Assembly (NCBI GenBank): GCA_038062615.1
Contig: JBBTWV010000094.1
Span: 1-20,138 of the forward strand
Source: JBBTWV01 sp038062615
GTDB lineage: Bacteria; Patescibacteriota; Gracilibacteria; UBA1369; UM-FILTER-53-11
DNA length: 20,138 bases
Direction: 5' to 3'
Position 1 is the first letter of the stretch. The number at the start of each line of letters is the position of its first letter. The notes under the pieces are model-generated. The model was not told the DNA's origin. It was given only the letters and a program-made list of their open reading frames with translations, and did no database searches. The position numbers and the translations under genes were made by a program. Shown here piece after piece: positions 1-7,428 of the stretch.

Positions 1-87
1 GGAATCAGTGGAGGGATTGTAAGAGAAAGCCATCAGCTAGTCAACCCAATTAGGCAGGCAGGCGGTGGGTGGTAGAGTAGGTGAGGA

Positions 88-96
88 TGTTATAAT
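88..96 (+). promoter_or_regulatory. Extended -10 promoter of ispG
   Basis: TGT followed by a perfect TATAAT (91-96) forms an extended -10 element. No good -35 is seen about 17 bp upstream, which is typical of extended -10 promoters. Transcription would start near 103-105, only about 2 nt before the first ATG of ispG at 106, so the mRNA would be leaderless or nearly so. Nothing else is recognisable in bases 1-87. Confidence 0.6.
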
Positions 97-105
97 GGGT
101 CCCTT

Positions 106-1317
106 ATGATGATGCAGCGGCATAAAACTCATCAAGTTCAGGTTGGAAAGGTCAAGATTGGCGGCAATGCGCCGGTGGCCATCCAGTCTATGACGAATAC
201 CGACACGAGTGATGTTTTGGCCACGGTTTCACAGATTATGGAGCTGGTGGAGGCGGGGTCGGAGCTGGTGCGCGTGACGGTGAATAATGACGATGCGGCC
301 AAGGCAGTTCCTCGTATTAAGGAGGCGCTTTTGAGTAAGGGTGTTGGCGTGCCGATCATTGGGGACTTTCATTACAACGGTCATATTTTGCTTACCAAGT
401 TTCCGGAGTGCGCTCAGAATTTGGATAAATATCGCATCAATCCGGGGAATGTTGGCAGTGGCGAACTTCATGAATATAACTTTGCGACGATGATTGAGTG
501 CGCGGTGAAGTATAAAAAACCGGTTCGCATTGGGGTGAATTGGGGTTCTTTAGACAAAGAATTATTTACAAAAATGATGGATGAAAATGGCAAGAGTGCG
601 GTGCCAAAGTCGGATCAAGAAATTTTGATGGAGGCTTTGGTGGCGAGTGCGATTGATTCGGCGCAGAGTGCAGAAAAATTGGGGCTGCCGGCGGATCAAA
701 TTATTTTAAGTGTGAAGACGTCGGATGTGCAGAGCGTCATTCAGGCTTATAAAATGGTGGCGGAGCGTTGTAGCTATGCGCTTCACTTGGGGCTTACCGA
801 AGCCGGAATGGGCATGAAGGGTTTGGTGTCCAGTTCGGCGGCGTTGGCAGTTTTACTTCAAGAAGGTATTGGGGATACGATTCGCGTTTCGCTTACGCCG
901 GAAGCAGGTGCGTCGCGTGCGGAAGAAGTTCGTGCCTGCCAGATTCTTTTGCAAAGTATGGGGTTGCGGCAATTTCGGCCTTTTGTGACGAGTTGTCCGG
1001 GGTGCGGGCGCACGGGCAATGATCTTTTTCAGCGACTGGCTAAAAATGTGAATGATTATATTACTCAAAAAATGCCGCAATGGCGCTTGGAACATCCCGG
1101 CGTGGAAAATATGAAAATTGCCGTGATGGGATGCGTGGTGAATGGTCCGGGCGAGTCCAAGCATGCGGATATTGCTCTCAGCTTGCCGGGTAAGAGTGAG
1201 GAGCCGATGGCGATTGTTTTTGAGTCGGGGAAACTCAAAAAAACTCTTCGAGGTGAAAATCTTCAACAAGAATTTTTGGAGATTTTAGAAAATTTTGTGC
1301 GCGCACAATATCGTTGA
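106..1317 (+). CDS. ispG: 4-hydroxy-3-methylbut-2-enyl-diphosphate synthase (IspG/GcpE)
   Basis: IspG is the sixth enzyme of the MEP pathway. It reductively opens methylerythritol cyclodiphosphate to HMBPP using a [4Fe-4S] cluster in the cytoplasm. The 403-residue product has the N-terminal TIM-barrel signature (AIQSMTNTDT at about 25-34, INPGNVG at 111-117). The C-terminal cluster domain has SCPGCGRTGND (C297, C300) and MGCVVNGPGE (C343, E350), so all three cluster cysteines and the conserved Glu are present. It is about 30 residues longer than the E. coli enzyme; the central insertion (VRIGVNWGSLD...) resembles the longer forms of proteobacteria and Thermus. Three consecutive ATGs (106, 109, 112) could serve as start; the first lies just after the promoter. 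No Shine-Dalgarno is visible. The gene ends 4 nt from a convergent gene. Confidence 0.97.
   Translation: MMMQRHKTHQVQVGKVKIGGNAPVAIQSMTNTDTSDVLATVSQIMELVEAGSELVRVTVNNDDAAKAVPRIKEALLSKGVGVPIIGDFHYNGHILLTKFPECAQNLDKYRINPGNVGSGELHEYNFATMIECAVKYKKPVRIGVNWGSLDKELFTKMMDENGKSAVPKSDQEILMEALVASAIDSAQSAEKLGLPADQIILSVKTSDVQSVIQAYKMVAERCSYALHLGLTEAGMGMKGLVSSSAALAVLLQEGIGDTIRVSLTPEAGASRAEEVRACQILLQSMGLRQFRPFVTSCPGCGRTGNDLFQRLAKNVNDYITQKMPQWRLEHPGVENMKIAVMGCVVNGPGESKHADIALSLPGKSEEPMAIVFESGKLKKTLRGENLQQEFLEILENFVRAQYR
1295..1308. repeat. 14-bp perfect palindrome at the ispG 3' end
   Basis: TTGTGCGCGCACAA is perfectly self-complementary and lies inside the last codons of ispG, just before the convergent stop codons at 1317 and 1322. 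As RNA it can form a 5-bp stem with a 4-nt loop on either strand. The + strand becomes T-rich only about 10 nt later (from about 1318), so it is not a textbook intrinsic terminator. A weak bidirectional terminator or pure coding coincidence are both possible. Confidence 0.35.
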
Positions 1318-1321
1318 AATT

Positions 1322-3877
1322 TTATTTTGATTTTTCTTTCTTTTCACGTTCTGCCTTTTCAGCCTCGCGCTGGGCTTCTTCTGCAGCCTCAACCACATCT
1401 TCGCCGTAATCTTCATTGAGGAGGAATGTGGCCTTTTTATAGAGAATGTGCTGCGGTTTATGCCGCGCAACTTCTAAAAACAATTCTTCAGCATACGGTT
1501 TGTCACGGAGGAGTTCATAGGCCTCTGCAACCGTTTGGTAGTATTTTTCGGCAATGGCTCGACGTGCGGCTTTCTCGATAACTTCTTCAGAATATTCGTA
1601 TTGATCGGGGTGATCCAGTATGGTCGTTGGGCTTTTTTCTGCGATGGTGAGCATGACTGCTGGCGCATATTTGGGAGAAAGGCGATCGCAATAAAAGAAA
1701 ACTTTATCCGGAAAGAGGTTTGCAAGGGCGATAACTGCGCTTCCAACGTAAGGTTGTTCTTCAAAGAGGTAGAAAAAATCAAAAAATTCGCTCACGCCCT
1801 GGTCGCTCATTTCTTTTCGTGTAATAATTTGTTCTAGGGTTGCCTGCGCGTAAGGTTTTTCCGCAATGGCATCAAAATTTTGTAAGAGAAATTCTGCGTG
1901 CTCCCAATGAAAATTTTCCCCTTCGCGCATTACCGTAACGGCTCTGGCTAAGACATCATCAGCCCATGTGATTTTGTCTTTATACTGAGGATACGCGCGG
2001 AAGGCCTCCTGAGGCTTTTTATTTGCCATGCTTAAAGTATACGTTCTCGCATCTGGATCATCTTTGTAAAGCTCCGGATGGGTCAGCGCATAAACCGCGT
2101 CGCAATTATCCAATGCCTGTTTATGGAAAGTACTTTTTTCCATATCCTGATGTGCTTCAACATCGGCGTAAGCTTGGGGATTTTCTAAAATCCAATAGGG
2201 TGCGAGCCGCGACATCCGGAAATAGAATCCCCTTACGGCTTCGGTTTTCTCAAAAGCTGAATCATTGAAGGCTTCCTGCCACTGCAAGCGATGTTCTGCC
2301 AAAAGAGGAAGAGTCTCGTATTCCGGATACGTTTCCACAGCTTTGTCGAAATTATCTTTTACAATTTGGGCCGCATCAGGAACGAGCTCTTTATAGAGAC
2401 CATAATATGCAACGAGAAGACGCGGTGAAGAATCATTTTGACGGAGTTTTTCAACCGTCGTAATAATGATTTGATTTTTCTGCTGGCCGTCGGGAAGCAA
2501 ATGGAGATTGGCGAAAATAACATCTGCATGAAAAAACTTTTCGCTCATGATGTTCTCAAATGCCTTGGCTATAGCGGCGTTGTTTTTATGCTGCTCATAG
2601 TAGTCAAGGACTGATGCAGGAGCTACTTCTGCACATTTCATCACCACGCGCTCGGCATAAGGTTTGTTTTTGATTTGGATAAAATTGGATAAAAGTTCAA
2701 AGGCAGGCGGCTCTTGGCCTTGCAGGGACATCAAAATAATATTCCCTCCCTCGCGGAGGCCGACGACATCAAGAAAGTGATAGCGTATTAAATTATCTCC
2801 GCTGGTGAGTGCCTCCTTCATGAGCTTGTCCGTGATCCAGGGTTTATCTTTGAATAAATCCAGATGATCAAAAATAACTCCCAGGTTTACATTCTGGCTC
2901 GCTTTACGAAGCACACCGTCAACATCAAACTGGTCTTTGTAGAGAGCGCATTGTTCAATGGCCGTGGCCGCGCCGTCAGTTGTAGAGGCAGCCGTATCAA
3001 GAGCTTTTTGTAATATTTTGAGAGCACCCGGTTCATTTTTAAAGAGATGGAAATTATCAAAAACACCAACGTAGGAAGCCTCGTCCGTGGCACGCTTCCA
3101 TTGTTCTGGGGTAAATAAGCCCGGCTTATAAGCCTGCAAGAGAGCGCCTGGATATTTTTTAAGCGTGGCCTCAATGCCATCTTGGAAAATCGTGTTGGCG
3201 TCAGGATGTTGGGCGTACCCTTCGCGATGCATCACTAATGACTCAGGATGTCCGTTGTATGTATCTTTGGCACCTTGTACTGCTTGTGAAAATAATTTTG
3301 CTGCTTCCGGATGGGTTTTCCACAAGTCATAGGTCGCCAAAACCACTGCCGCATCGTCCGGGGGAAAATAATGTTCATACCTCCTGAAAATTTCATCCAA
3401 TGCGGCGGTTGCATATGTCTTATCTTTCCAAAGCGGATATTGCATGAGTGTTGCACCGGGGGAGTCTTTGGCGCCAACGGCAATAACGTCTTCTGCGTAC
3501 GGTTGGTCGATGAAGAGTTTTAAGTATGATAAAGACTGACTGACATAACTTCCTTTGGCGGCACGTTCAAGAATTTGGCCGGCGTAGGATACATGGCGAT
3601 ACTCGTTGTAGAATTCGAATGCCGCTTTTGCATCAATTCGGCATGCTTCCCGGAGCATTTTTTCGGCAAAAACGGGATCATCTTTTTCGTAAGTGCGGAA
3701 ACTTTTAATAGCTTCTCTGGGAGTTGTATCAGACCTTGTGTTGGCTTCTCTTACCAACCGATCAACGGCTTTGCGCCGTAGGGCAACTAAATGATTTTGA
3801 GCCGCTTGAGTGTCATTATTTTCGAGGAGCTTCCACAGTTCATCGAGTTCAGGATCACCTCCATTGTGAGTGGCCAC
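1322..3877 (-). CDS. Large alpha-helical tandem-repeat protein, function unknown
   Basis: The 851-residue protein consists almost entirely of degenerate repeats of roughly 33-36 residues. Each is built around an element like [Y/F]xx[Y/F]KDKPYAEEVLxxAxxxxP (for example DQPYAEDV, NKPYAERV, EKPYAQAT, EQPYVGSA, DKPYAEEL). The pattern predicts an alpha-solenoid related in style to TPR or HEAT repeats and suited to protein binding. No signal peptide, membrane segment or catalytic motif is seen, and the C terminus is a charged Glu/Lys-rich helix. The only usable in-frame start is GTG at 3877, with no Shine-Dalgarno. An in-frame TAA lies 13 codons upstream and a 63-codon ORF in the same frame lies before that, so the true N terminus is uncertain. 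The partial gene at 19646-20138 belongs to the same repeat family. I do not recognise a named family. Confidence 0.85.
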   Translation of the reverse strand: MATHNGGDPELDELWKLLENNDTQAAQNHLVALRRKAVDRLVREANTRSDTTPREAIKSFRTYEKDDPVFAEKMLREACRIDAKAAFEFYNEYRHVSYAGQILERAAKGSYVSQSLSYLKLFIDQPYAEDVIAVGAKDSPGATLMQYPLWKDKTYATAALDEIFRRYEHYFPPDDAAVVLATYDLWKTHPEAAKLFSQAVQGAKDTYNGHPESLVMHREGYAQHPDANTIFQDGIEATLKKYPGALLQAYKPGLFTPEQWKRATDEASYVGVFDNFHLFKNEPGALKILQKALDTAASTTDGAATAIEQCALYKDQFDVDGVLRKASQNVNLGVIFDHLDLFKDKPWITDKLMKEALTSGDNLIRYHFLDVVGLREGGNIILMSLQGQEPPAFELLSNFIQIKNKPYAERVVMKCAEVAPASVLDYYEQHKNNAAIAKAFENIMSEKFFHADVIFANLHLLPDGQQKNQIIITTVEKLRQNDSSPRLLVAYYGLYKELVPDAAQIVKDNFDKAVETYPEYETLPLLAEHRLQWQEAFNDSAFEKTEAVRGFYFRMSRLAPYWILENPQAYADVEAHQDMEKSTFHKQALDNCDAVYALTHPELYKDDPDARTYTLSMANKKPQEAFRAYPQYKDKITWADDVLARAVTVMREGENFHWEHAEFLLQNFDAIAEKPYAQATLEQIITRKEMSDQGVSEFFDFFYLFEEQPYVGSAVIALANLFPDKVFFYCDRLSPKYAPAVMLTIAEKSPTTILDHPDQYEYSEEVIEKAARRAIAEKYYQTVAEAYELLRDKPYAEELFLEVARHKPQHILYKKATFLLNEDYGEDVVEAAEEAQREAEKAEREKKEKSK

Positions 3878-3913
3878 ATAAATATTTTCTGTGCCAAACT
3901 TACGTATAAAAAG

Positions 3914-4105
3914 TTAGGCAGTTTCTTGTTTTACAGAACTACCGCGGGCGAGTTCGCGCGCTTCTTGACGGATGACTTCGTCAGATAATTCCGCAAGTTG
4001 CTCCCGGGTATTTTCTTTGGGTTTTTCAACTTGTGCAGGAAGTGGTTCGGCAATCTCTCGGAATACCAAAGTAGGTCGAATGCTGTGAAGATGTTTGATA
4101 ATCAT
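3914..4105 (-). CDS. 63-aa ORF upstream of, and in frame with, the repeat protein
   Basis: A short ORF begins at an ATG 21 nt downstream of a strong -10 box and ends at TAA 36 nt before the GTG of the 851-aa gene. The product is hydrophilic, with a Glu/Arg-rich C-terminal half (about residues 30-55) likely to be helical. It is in the same frame as the downstream gene, separated by one stop codon, and the codons between (LFIRKFGTENIY) also look plausible as protein. It may be an independent small gene, a leader peptide coupled to the repeat protein, or the true N terminus of that protein cut off by a nonsense mutation. No function is recognised. Confidence 0.45.
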   Translation of the reverse strand: MIIKHLHSIRPTLVFREIAEPLPAQVEKPKENTREQLAELSDEVIRQEARELARGSSVKQETA

Positions 4106-4126
4106 GTGGATTTTTGTGTTTTAGCA

Positions 4127-4155
4127 ATTATAACCTAAAATTGTTAATTTGCCAA
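4127..4155 (-). promoter_or_regulatory. Sigma-70-type promoter for the 63-aa ORF/repeat protein
   Basis: Read on the minus strand, TTGGCA (4155-4150) and a perfect TATAAT (4132-4127) are separated by 17 bp. Transcription would begin about 14 nt before the ATG at 4105. It lies back to back with the dxr promoter, so the 4106-4210 gap is a divergent promoter region. Confidence 0.65.
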
Positions 4156-4166
4156 TACCCTTATCT

Positions 4167-4197
4167 TTTACATCGTTTTATTATGTAGTCTTATAAA
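4167..4197 (+). promoter_or_regulatory. Promoter of the dxr-ispDF-ispE operon
   Basis: TTTACA (4167-4172) is followed by TATAAA at 4192-4197 (spacer 19), or TTATAA from 4191 (spacer 18). The expected transcription start is near 4204, giving a leader of only about 7 nt before the dxr ATG at 4211 and no room for a ribosome binding site. Confidence 0.5.
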
Positions 4198-4210
4198 TGT
4201 CGCTCCATTC

Positions 4211-5287
4211 ATGAAACGTATTGTTCTACTGGGCTCGACGGGTTCCATAGGCACGCAAACGCTGGACATCGTGCGAGCGAATCCTGGCGAGTTCGAAATT
4301 ATTGGTCTCTGTGCGCACTCCAACACTCAGCTTTTCCAGCAGCAGGTGCGCGAGTTTCGGCCAAAGTATGTGGTGCAAACTGGCGTGAGCGAGAATCCGG
4401 GGCTGGCCTTGGCTTCACTGGCGTCGGTGGGTGAGGCGGACATCGTGGTGAACGCGCTCGCTGGCAGTAGCGGACTTTTGCCGACATTGGCGGCGTGCAA
4501 GGCAGGCAAAGTTTTGGCTCAGGCTAACAAAGAATCGCTTGTGATGGCTGGACAGTTAATTATGGAGATGGCACAAAAAACGGGTGCGCAAATTTTGCCG
4601 ATTGATTCGGAGCCGTCGGCTATTTGGCAGATGTTGCGGCATAATGAGCCACAGAGTGGCATCGAAAAAATTATACTCACGGCTTCGGGCGGGCCGTTTT
4701 GGAAGTGGAAGCGTGAAGAGTTAATGCAGGTTTCTGCAGAGCAGGCGCTCAAACATCCCACGTGGAAGATGGGTGAAAAAGTGTCTATAGACAGCGCGAC
4801 ACTCATGAACAAGGCGTTTGAGATTATTGAGACACGGTGGCTCTTTGATGTGCCACCAGAGAAAATTGACGTGACGGTTCACAGGCAAAGTACGGTTCAT
4901 GCTCTTGTGCAGTTTTGTGACGGAAATTTCTCTGCCGTGCTGAGTGCTCCGGATATGAAGATCCCTATTGCTCATGCGCTTTTTTATCCGCAAAGGAAGC
5001 CTAATAATTTTGCCCGGGTTGATTTTTTGCAACTCCAATGGACCTTTGAAAAACCGGACTACTCTCTTTTTGAAGGTCCGCGTTTGGCGTATGAAGTTCT
5101 GGCCGCGGGCGGCATTATGCCGGCTGTTTTTTGTCTTGCTGATGAGATGGCGGTGAGCCAGTTTTTGCAAGGCCAGATCTCGTTTTTGGAGATTTATGAT
5201 GTTATAAAACGAGCGCTTGATAACGTGAAAAATACGGAGTGTTCGCTGGAGGCGTTAGAGGAAATTTCTAAGCAGTGGACGTTATGA
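4211..5287 (+). CDS. dxr: 1-deoxy-D-xylulose-5-phosphate reductoisomerase (DXR/IspC)
   Basis: DXR rearranges and reduces DXP to methylerythritol phosphate with NADPH, the first committed MEP step. The 358-aa product has the NADPH loop GSTGSIG (8-14), ANKES (105-109), PIDSEP (131-135), TASGGPF, KHPTW (H182), DSATLMNKAFE (metal ligand E204) and HRQSTVH (H230). Metal ligands D132, E134 and E204 are present. Two usually conserved positions differ: the motif normally read as DSEH is DSEP (P135 in place of His), and HPQS is HRQS. The protein is about 40 residues shorter than the E. coli enzyme, mainly in the N-terminal domain. It is first in an operon; its TGA overlaps the ispDF ATG in an ATGA (5284-5287), suggesting translational coupling. 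Confidence 0.96.
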   Translation: MKRIVLLGSTGSIGTQTLDIVRANPGEFEIIGLCAHSNTQLFQQQVREFRPKYVVQTGVSENPGLALASLASVGEADIVVNALAGSSGLLPTLAACKAGKVLAQANKESLVMAGQLIMEMAQKTGAQILPIDSEPSAIWQMLRHNEPQSGIEKIILTASGGPFWKWKREELMQVSAEQALKHPTWKMGEKVSIDSATLMNKAFEIIETRWLFDVPPEKIDVTVHRQSTVHALVQFCDGNFSAVLSAPDMKIPIAHALFYPQRKPNNFARVDFLQLQWTFEKPDYSLFEGPRLAYEVLAAGGIMPAVFCLADEMAVSQFLQGQISFLEIYDVIKRALDNVKNTECSLEALEEISKQWTL

Positions 5288-6456
5288 ATATTGGAATTCT
5301 TTTGGCGGCTGGGCGGAGTACTCGATTTAAAGGTGATAAACTTTTTGCGGACTTGAACGGCAAACCGGTGATGTATCATTCGTTGAAGTTTTTAGAAAAC
5401 TCACCGCGTATTCACGCTATTTTTATCGCCGCCGGAAAGGGAAACAAAAAAAATATTGAAAATTTGGTGAGAGCGGAAAAATTTATGAAGGTGCGTACAA
5501 TACTGCTGGGCGGAAAAAGTCGCTTTGAGTCGGTGCAAATAATTATCAAAGTCGTTGCCGCTCAATTTCCGCAGGCGGATCATCTTGTAATTCATAATGC
5601 GGCCAATCCTCTTGCTATGGAGCAAGAGCTGGAGGCTTGTTTTGAGGCTTTAAATAGAGATGTTGTTGGCGCAGGGCCGGGAACGCCAGTTTCATCTACG
5701 CTTAAAAATATTCGTCGAGTGAGTGGCGGGGCGGATGTTATTCAAACCATTTCTCGCGAAAATCTTTGGGAGGTGCAAACCCCGCAGGTGGTGAGGACTC
5801 ATGATTTTTATCATGCTTTAGAAAAAATAAAAATAAAGAAAGTGGAGCCGACGGATGATCTTTCAGTCTTGGAACTCGGCGGATTCAAAACTGTCTTGGT
5901 GCCAGCGAGTGCCATGAATAGAAAGATTACGACACAGGAAGATTTAGAAGTTATGCAGGCGTGGATGAGTCGCGAAAAGCAGAATGTCTTGGTGGGCATT
6001 GGAGAAGACAGCCATCGTTTTGGACCAAAGGCAAAAGCGAACTTAATGTTGGGTGGCGTGGAAGTTAAAAGTATGCCTCCACTGGTAGCTGAATCAGACG
6101 GCGATGTGGTTCTCCATGCTCTTTGTAATGCGATTTCTTCGGCTATAGGGCAGGGTTCGCTGGGAACGTATGCCACAGAAATGCAGCGCCAGGGCATTCG
6201 TAAAAGTTCAGAATATTTAGCGGCCGCGCTGGGCCATGCAAAACGTCAGCACCGCAAAATTTCCCAGTGTTCTATATCGTTAGAAGCAGCGCGGCCGCTC
6301 ATAGATCCGCTCACCGCAAAAATGAAGAAGAGTTTAAGCAAGCTTCTTAAAATTCCGGTAAAAAATATTGGTATCACGGCGACCTCGGGTGAAAATCTCA
6401 CGCCATTTGGCAGAGGAGAAGCCATCCGGTGCCAGGCGATGGTAGTATTGAAGTAG
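5284..6456 (+). CDS. ispDF: Bifunctional IspD/IspF fusion (MEP cytidylyltransferase / ME-cPP synthase)
   Basis: The 390-aa fusion would carry two MEP steps. Residues 1-225 are IspD-like: LLAAGRSTRF, K19 at the usual PK position, GGKSRFESV, LWEVQTPQ, TDDLSVLE and NRKITTQEDLE. Residues 233-390 are IspF-like: GIGEDSHRF (zinc ligands D242, H244), SDGDVVLHAL (H278) and a terminal TSGENLTPFGRGEAI. Several hallmark positions are altered. The IspD HDAARP motif reads HNAANP (104-109), the IspF HSDAD motif reads ESDGD (270-274), and the usual FPDTD region is not recognisable. The start is ATG at 5284, overlapping the dxr stop; a GTG three codons earlier is less likely. ispE follows after 3 nt. The fusion architecture is known in several phyla. 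Whether both activities are intact cannot be told from sequence alone. Confidence 0.92.
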   Translation: MNIGILLAAGRSTRFKGDKLFADLNGKPVMYHSLKFLENSPRIHAIFIAAGKGNKKNIENLVRAEKFMKVRTILLGGKSRFESVQIIIKVVAAQFPQADHLVIHNAANPLAMEQELEACFEALNRDVVGAGPGTPVSSTLKNIRRVSGGADVIQTISRENLWEVQTPQVVRTHDFYHALEKIKIKKVEPTDDLSVLELGGFKTVLVPASAMNRKITTQEDLEVMQAWMSREKQNVLVGIGEDSHRFGPKAKANLMLGGVEVKSMPPLVAESDGDVVLHALCNAISSAIGQGSLGTYATEMQRQGIRKSSEYLAAALGHAKRQHRKISQCSISLEAARPLIDPLTAKMKKSLSKLLKIPVKNIGITATSGENLTPFGRGEAIRCQAMVVLK

Positions 6457-6459
6457 CAC

Positions 6460-7248
6460 ATGAACATTCGTGTAAAATCTTATCCTAAAATTAATTTAGC
6501 GCTCGATATTTTGCGTAAAACCCCGTCGGGATACCATGAAATACAGACGGTGTTTTATCAGCTTAAAGAGCCATTTGACGAGATAACTGTTGAGCTTACT
6601 CGTGATTCCCGCGTCGAAGTCATATCGAATCATCCTGACTTGCCTGTGGATCAGACCAATACGGTTTTAAAGGCCGCACAGCTTTTGCAAAAACAAGCGG
6701 GCGTTTCTTCAGGTGCAAAAATTTTTATCAAAAAAAGAATTCCATTGATGGGGGGGCTTGGTGGAGGTTCCAGTAACGCGGTGGCGGTGCTTAAAGTCCT
6801 CAGGGGATTTTGGAAAATTCAACCGGCCTTTTTACCTCCCGTCGCTGATGAAATCGGCATGGATTGCCAGTTCTTTTTTGGTGGCGGCACCGCGCTTGGT
6901 GAGCACTTTGGCGAAAAAATAGCGCCATTGCCATCGCCGCCTTCATCTATAAAATTTGAACTCATTGAAACCGGCGTAAAAATTTCTTCAAAACTTGCTT
7001 ATGAAAAAATTGATTTTAAAGGGTGTGGAAAAAATATTCATAAGACAAAAAAACTTATTGCTGCACTGCATGCCCAGGATGCGCACGCCATCTTAGAAAA
7101 CCTCCACAATGATTTTGAGGAGTTTATTTTTGGTGTTTATCCTCAATTGGTCAAAATAAAAAAGCGCGAAGAATCCCAAAACCATGCCGGTCGAATTTTA
7201 CTTTGCGGTTCCGGCGGAGCACTTTGCAGAGTTTCTATCCGCGATTGA
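6460..7248 (+). CDS. ispE: 4-diphosphocytidyl-2-C-methyl-D-erythritol kinase (IspE), possible 3' frame disruption
   Basis: IspE phosphorylates CDP-ME with ATP, the step between IspD and IspF, so the operon order covers dxr-ispD/F-ispE. The 262-aa GHMP kinase has K10 (YPKINLAL), SGYHEIQT (23-30), the ATP loop PLMGGLGGGSS (95-105), GMDCQFFFGGG with catalytic D135, and the C-terminal GSGGAL motif (250-255). The frame stops only seven codons after this motif, whereas the family usually continues further. A +1 shift near 7222-7226 (in GCACTTTGCA) opens a frame encoding AEFLSAIDESREKKP and ending at TGA 7291, giving 276 aa, closer to the usual length. Either the gene carries a 1-nt insertion or sequence error, or the protein is truly short. 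The start is ATG, 3 nt after ispDF, with no Shine-Dalgarno. Confidence 0.93.
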   Translation: MNIRVKSYPKINLALDILRKTPSGYHEIQTVFYQLKEPFDEITVELTRDSRVEVISNHPDLPVDQTNTVLKAAQLLQKQAGVSSGAKIFIKKRIPLMGGLGGGSSNAVAVLKVLRGFWKIQPAFLPPVADEIGMDCQFFFGGGTALGEHFGEKIAPLPSPPSSIKFELIETGVKISSKLAYEKIDFKGCGKNIHKTKKLIAALHAQDAHAILENLHNDFEEFIFGVYPQLVKIKKREESQNHAGRILLCGSGGALCRVSIRD

Positions 7249-7291
7249 TGAGAGCCGCGAGAAGAAGCCGATTCCGCAGGTCTGCAAATGA

Positions 7292-7428
7292 AGGAGTTTG
7301 TTGACGGGGATCGTTTGGTTGGTCTGGCAATTGAGGGAGCGGCCGTTCCTGCAATTCACGCCAAAACGCTGCATAATTTTCAACAGTTGAGGTTGGCGGG
7401 AAGGTCGGGATGTTTCTGCATTTTCATA
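7292..7428. other. Short region between convergent ispE and the frameshifted gene
   Basis: No convincing gene, terminator or repeat is seen. An ATG at 7288 overlaps the stop of the alternative ispE frame, but the ORF it opens runs antisense into the acidic tail of the minus-strand gene, whose complement produces an artificial hydrophobic stretch. I treat it as non-coding. Confidence 0.4.

Noticed and set aside
853..1269. 138-aa antisense ORF within ispG
   Set aside because: It is a shadow of the ispG frame; its His/Arg-rich composition is typical of antisense reading.
7336..7356. GC-rich near-palindrome GGAGCGGCCGTTCC as a terminator
   Set aside because: It has no loop of workable size, a G-T mismatch and no T-tract.
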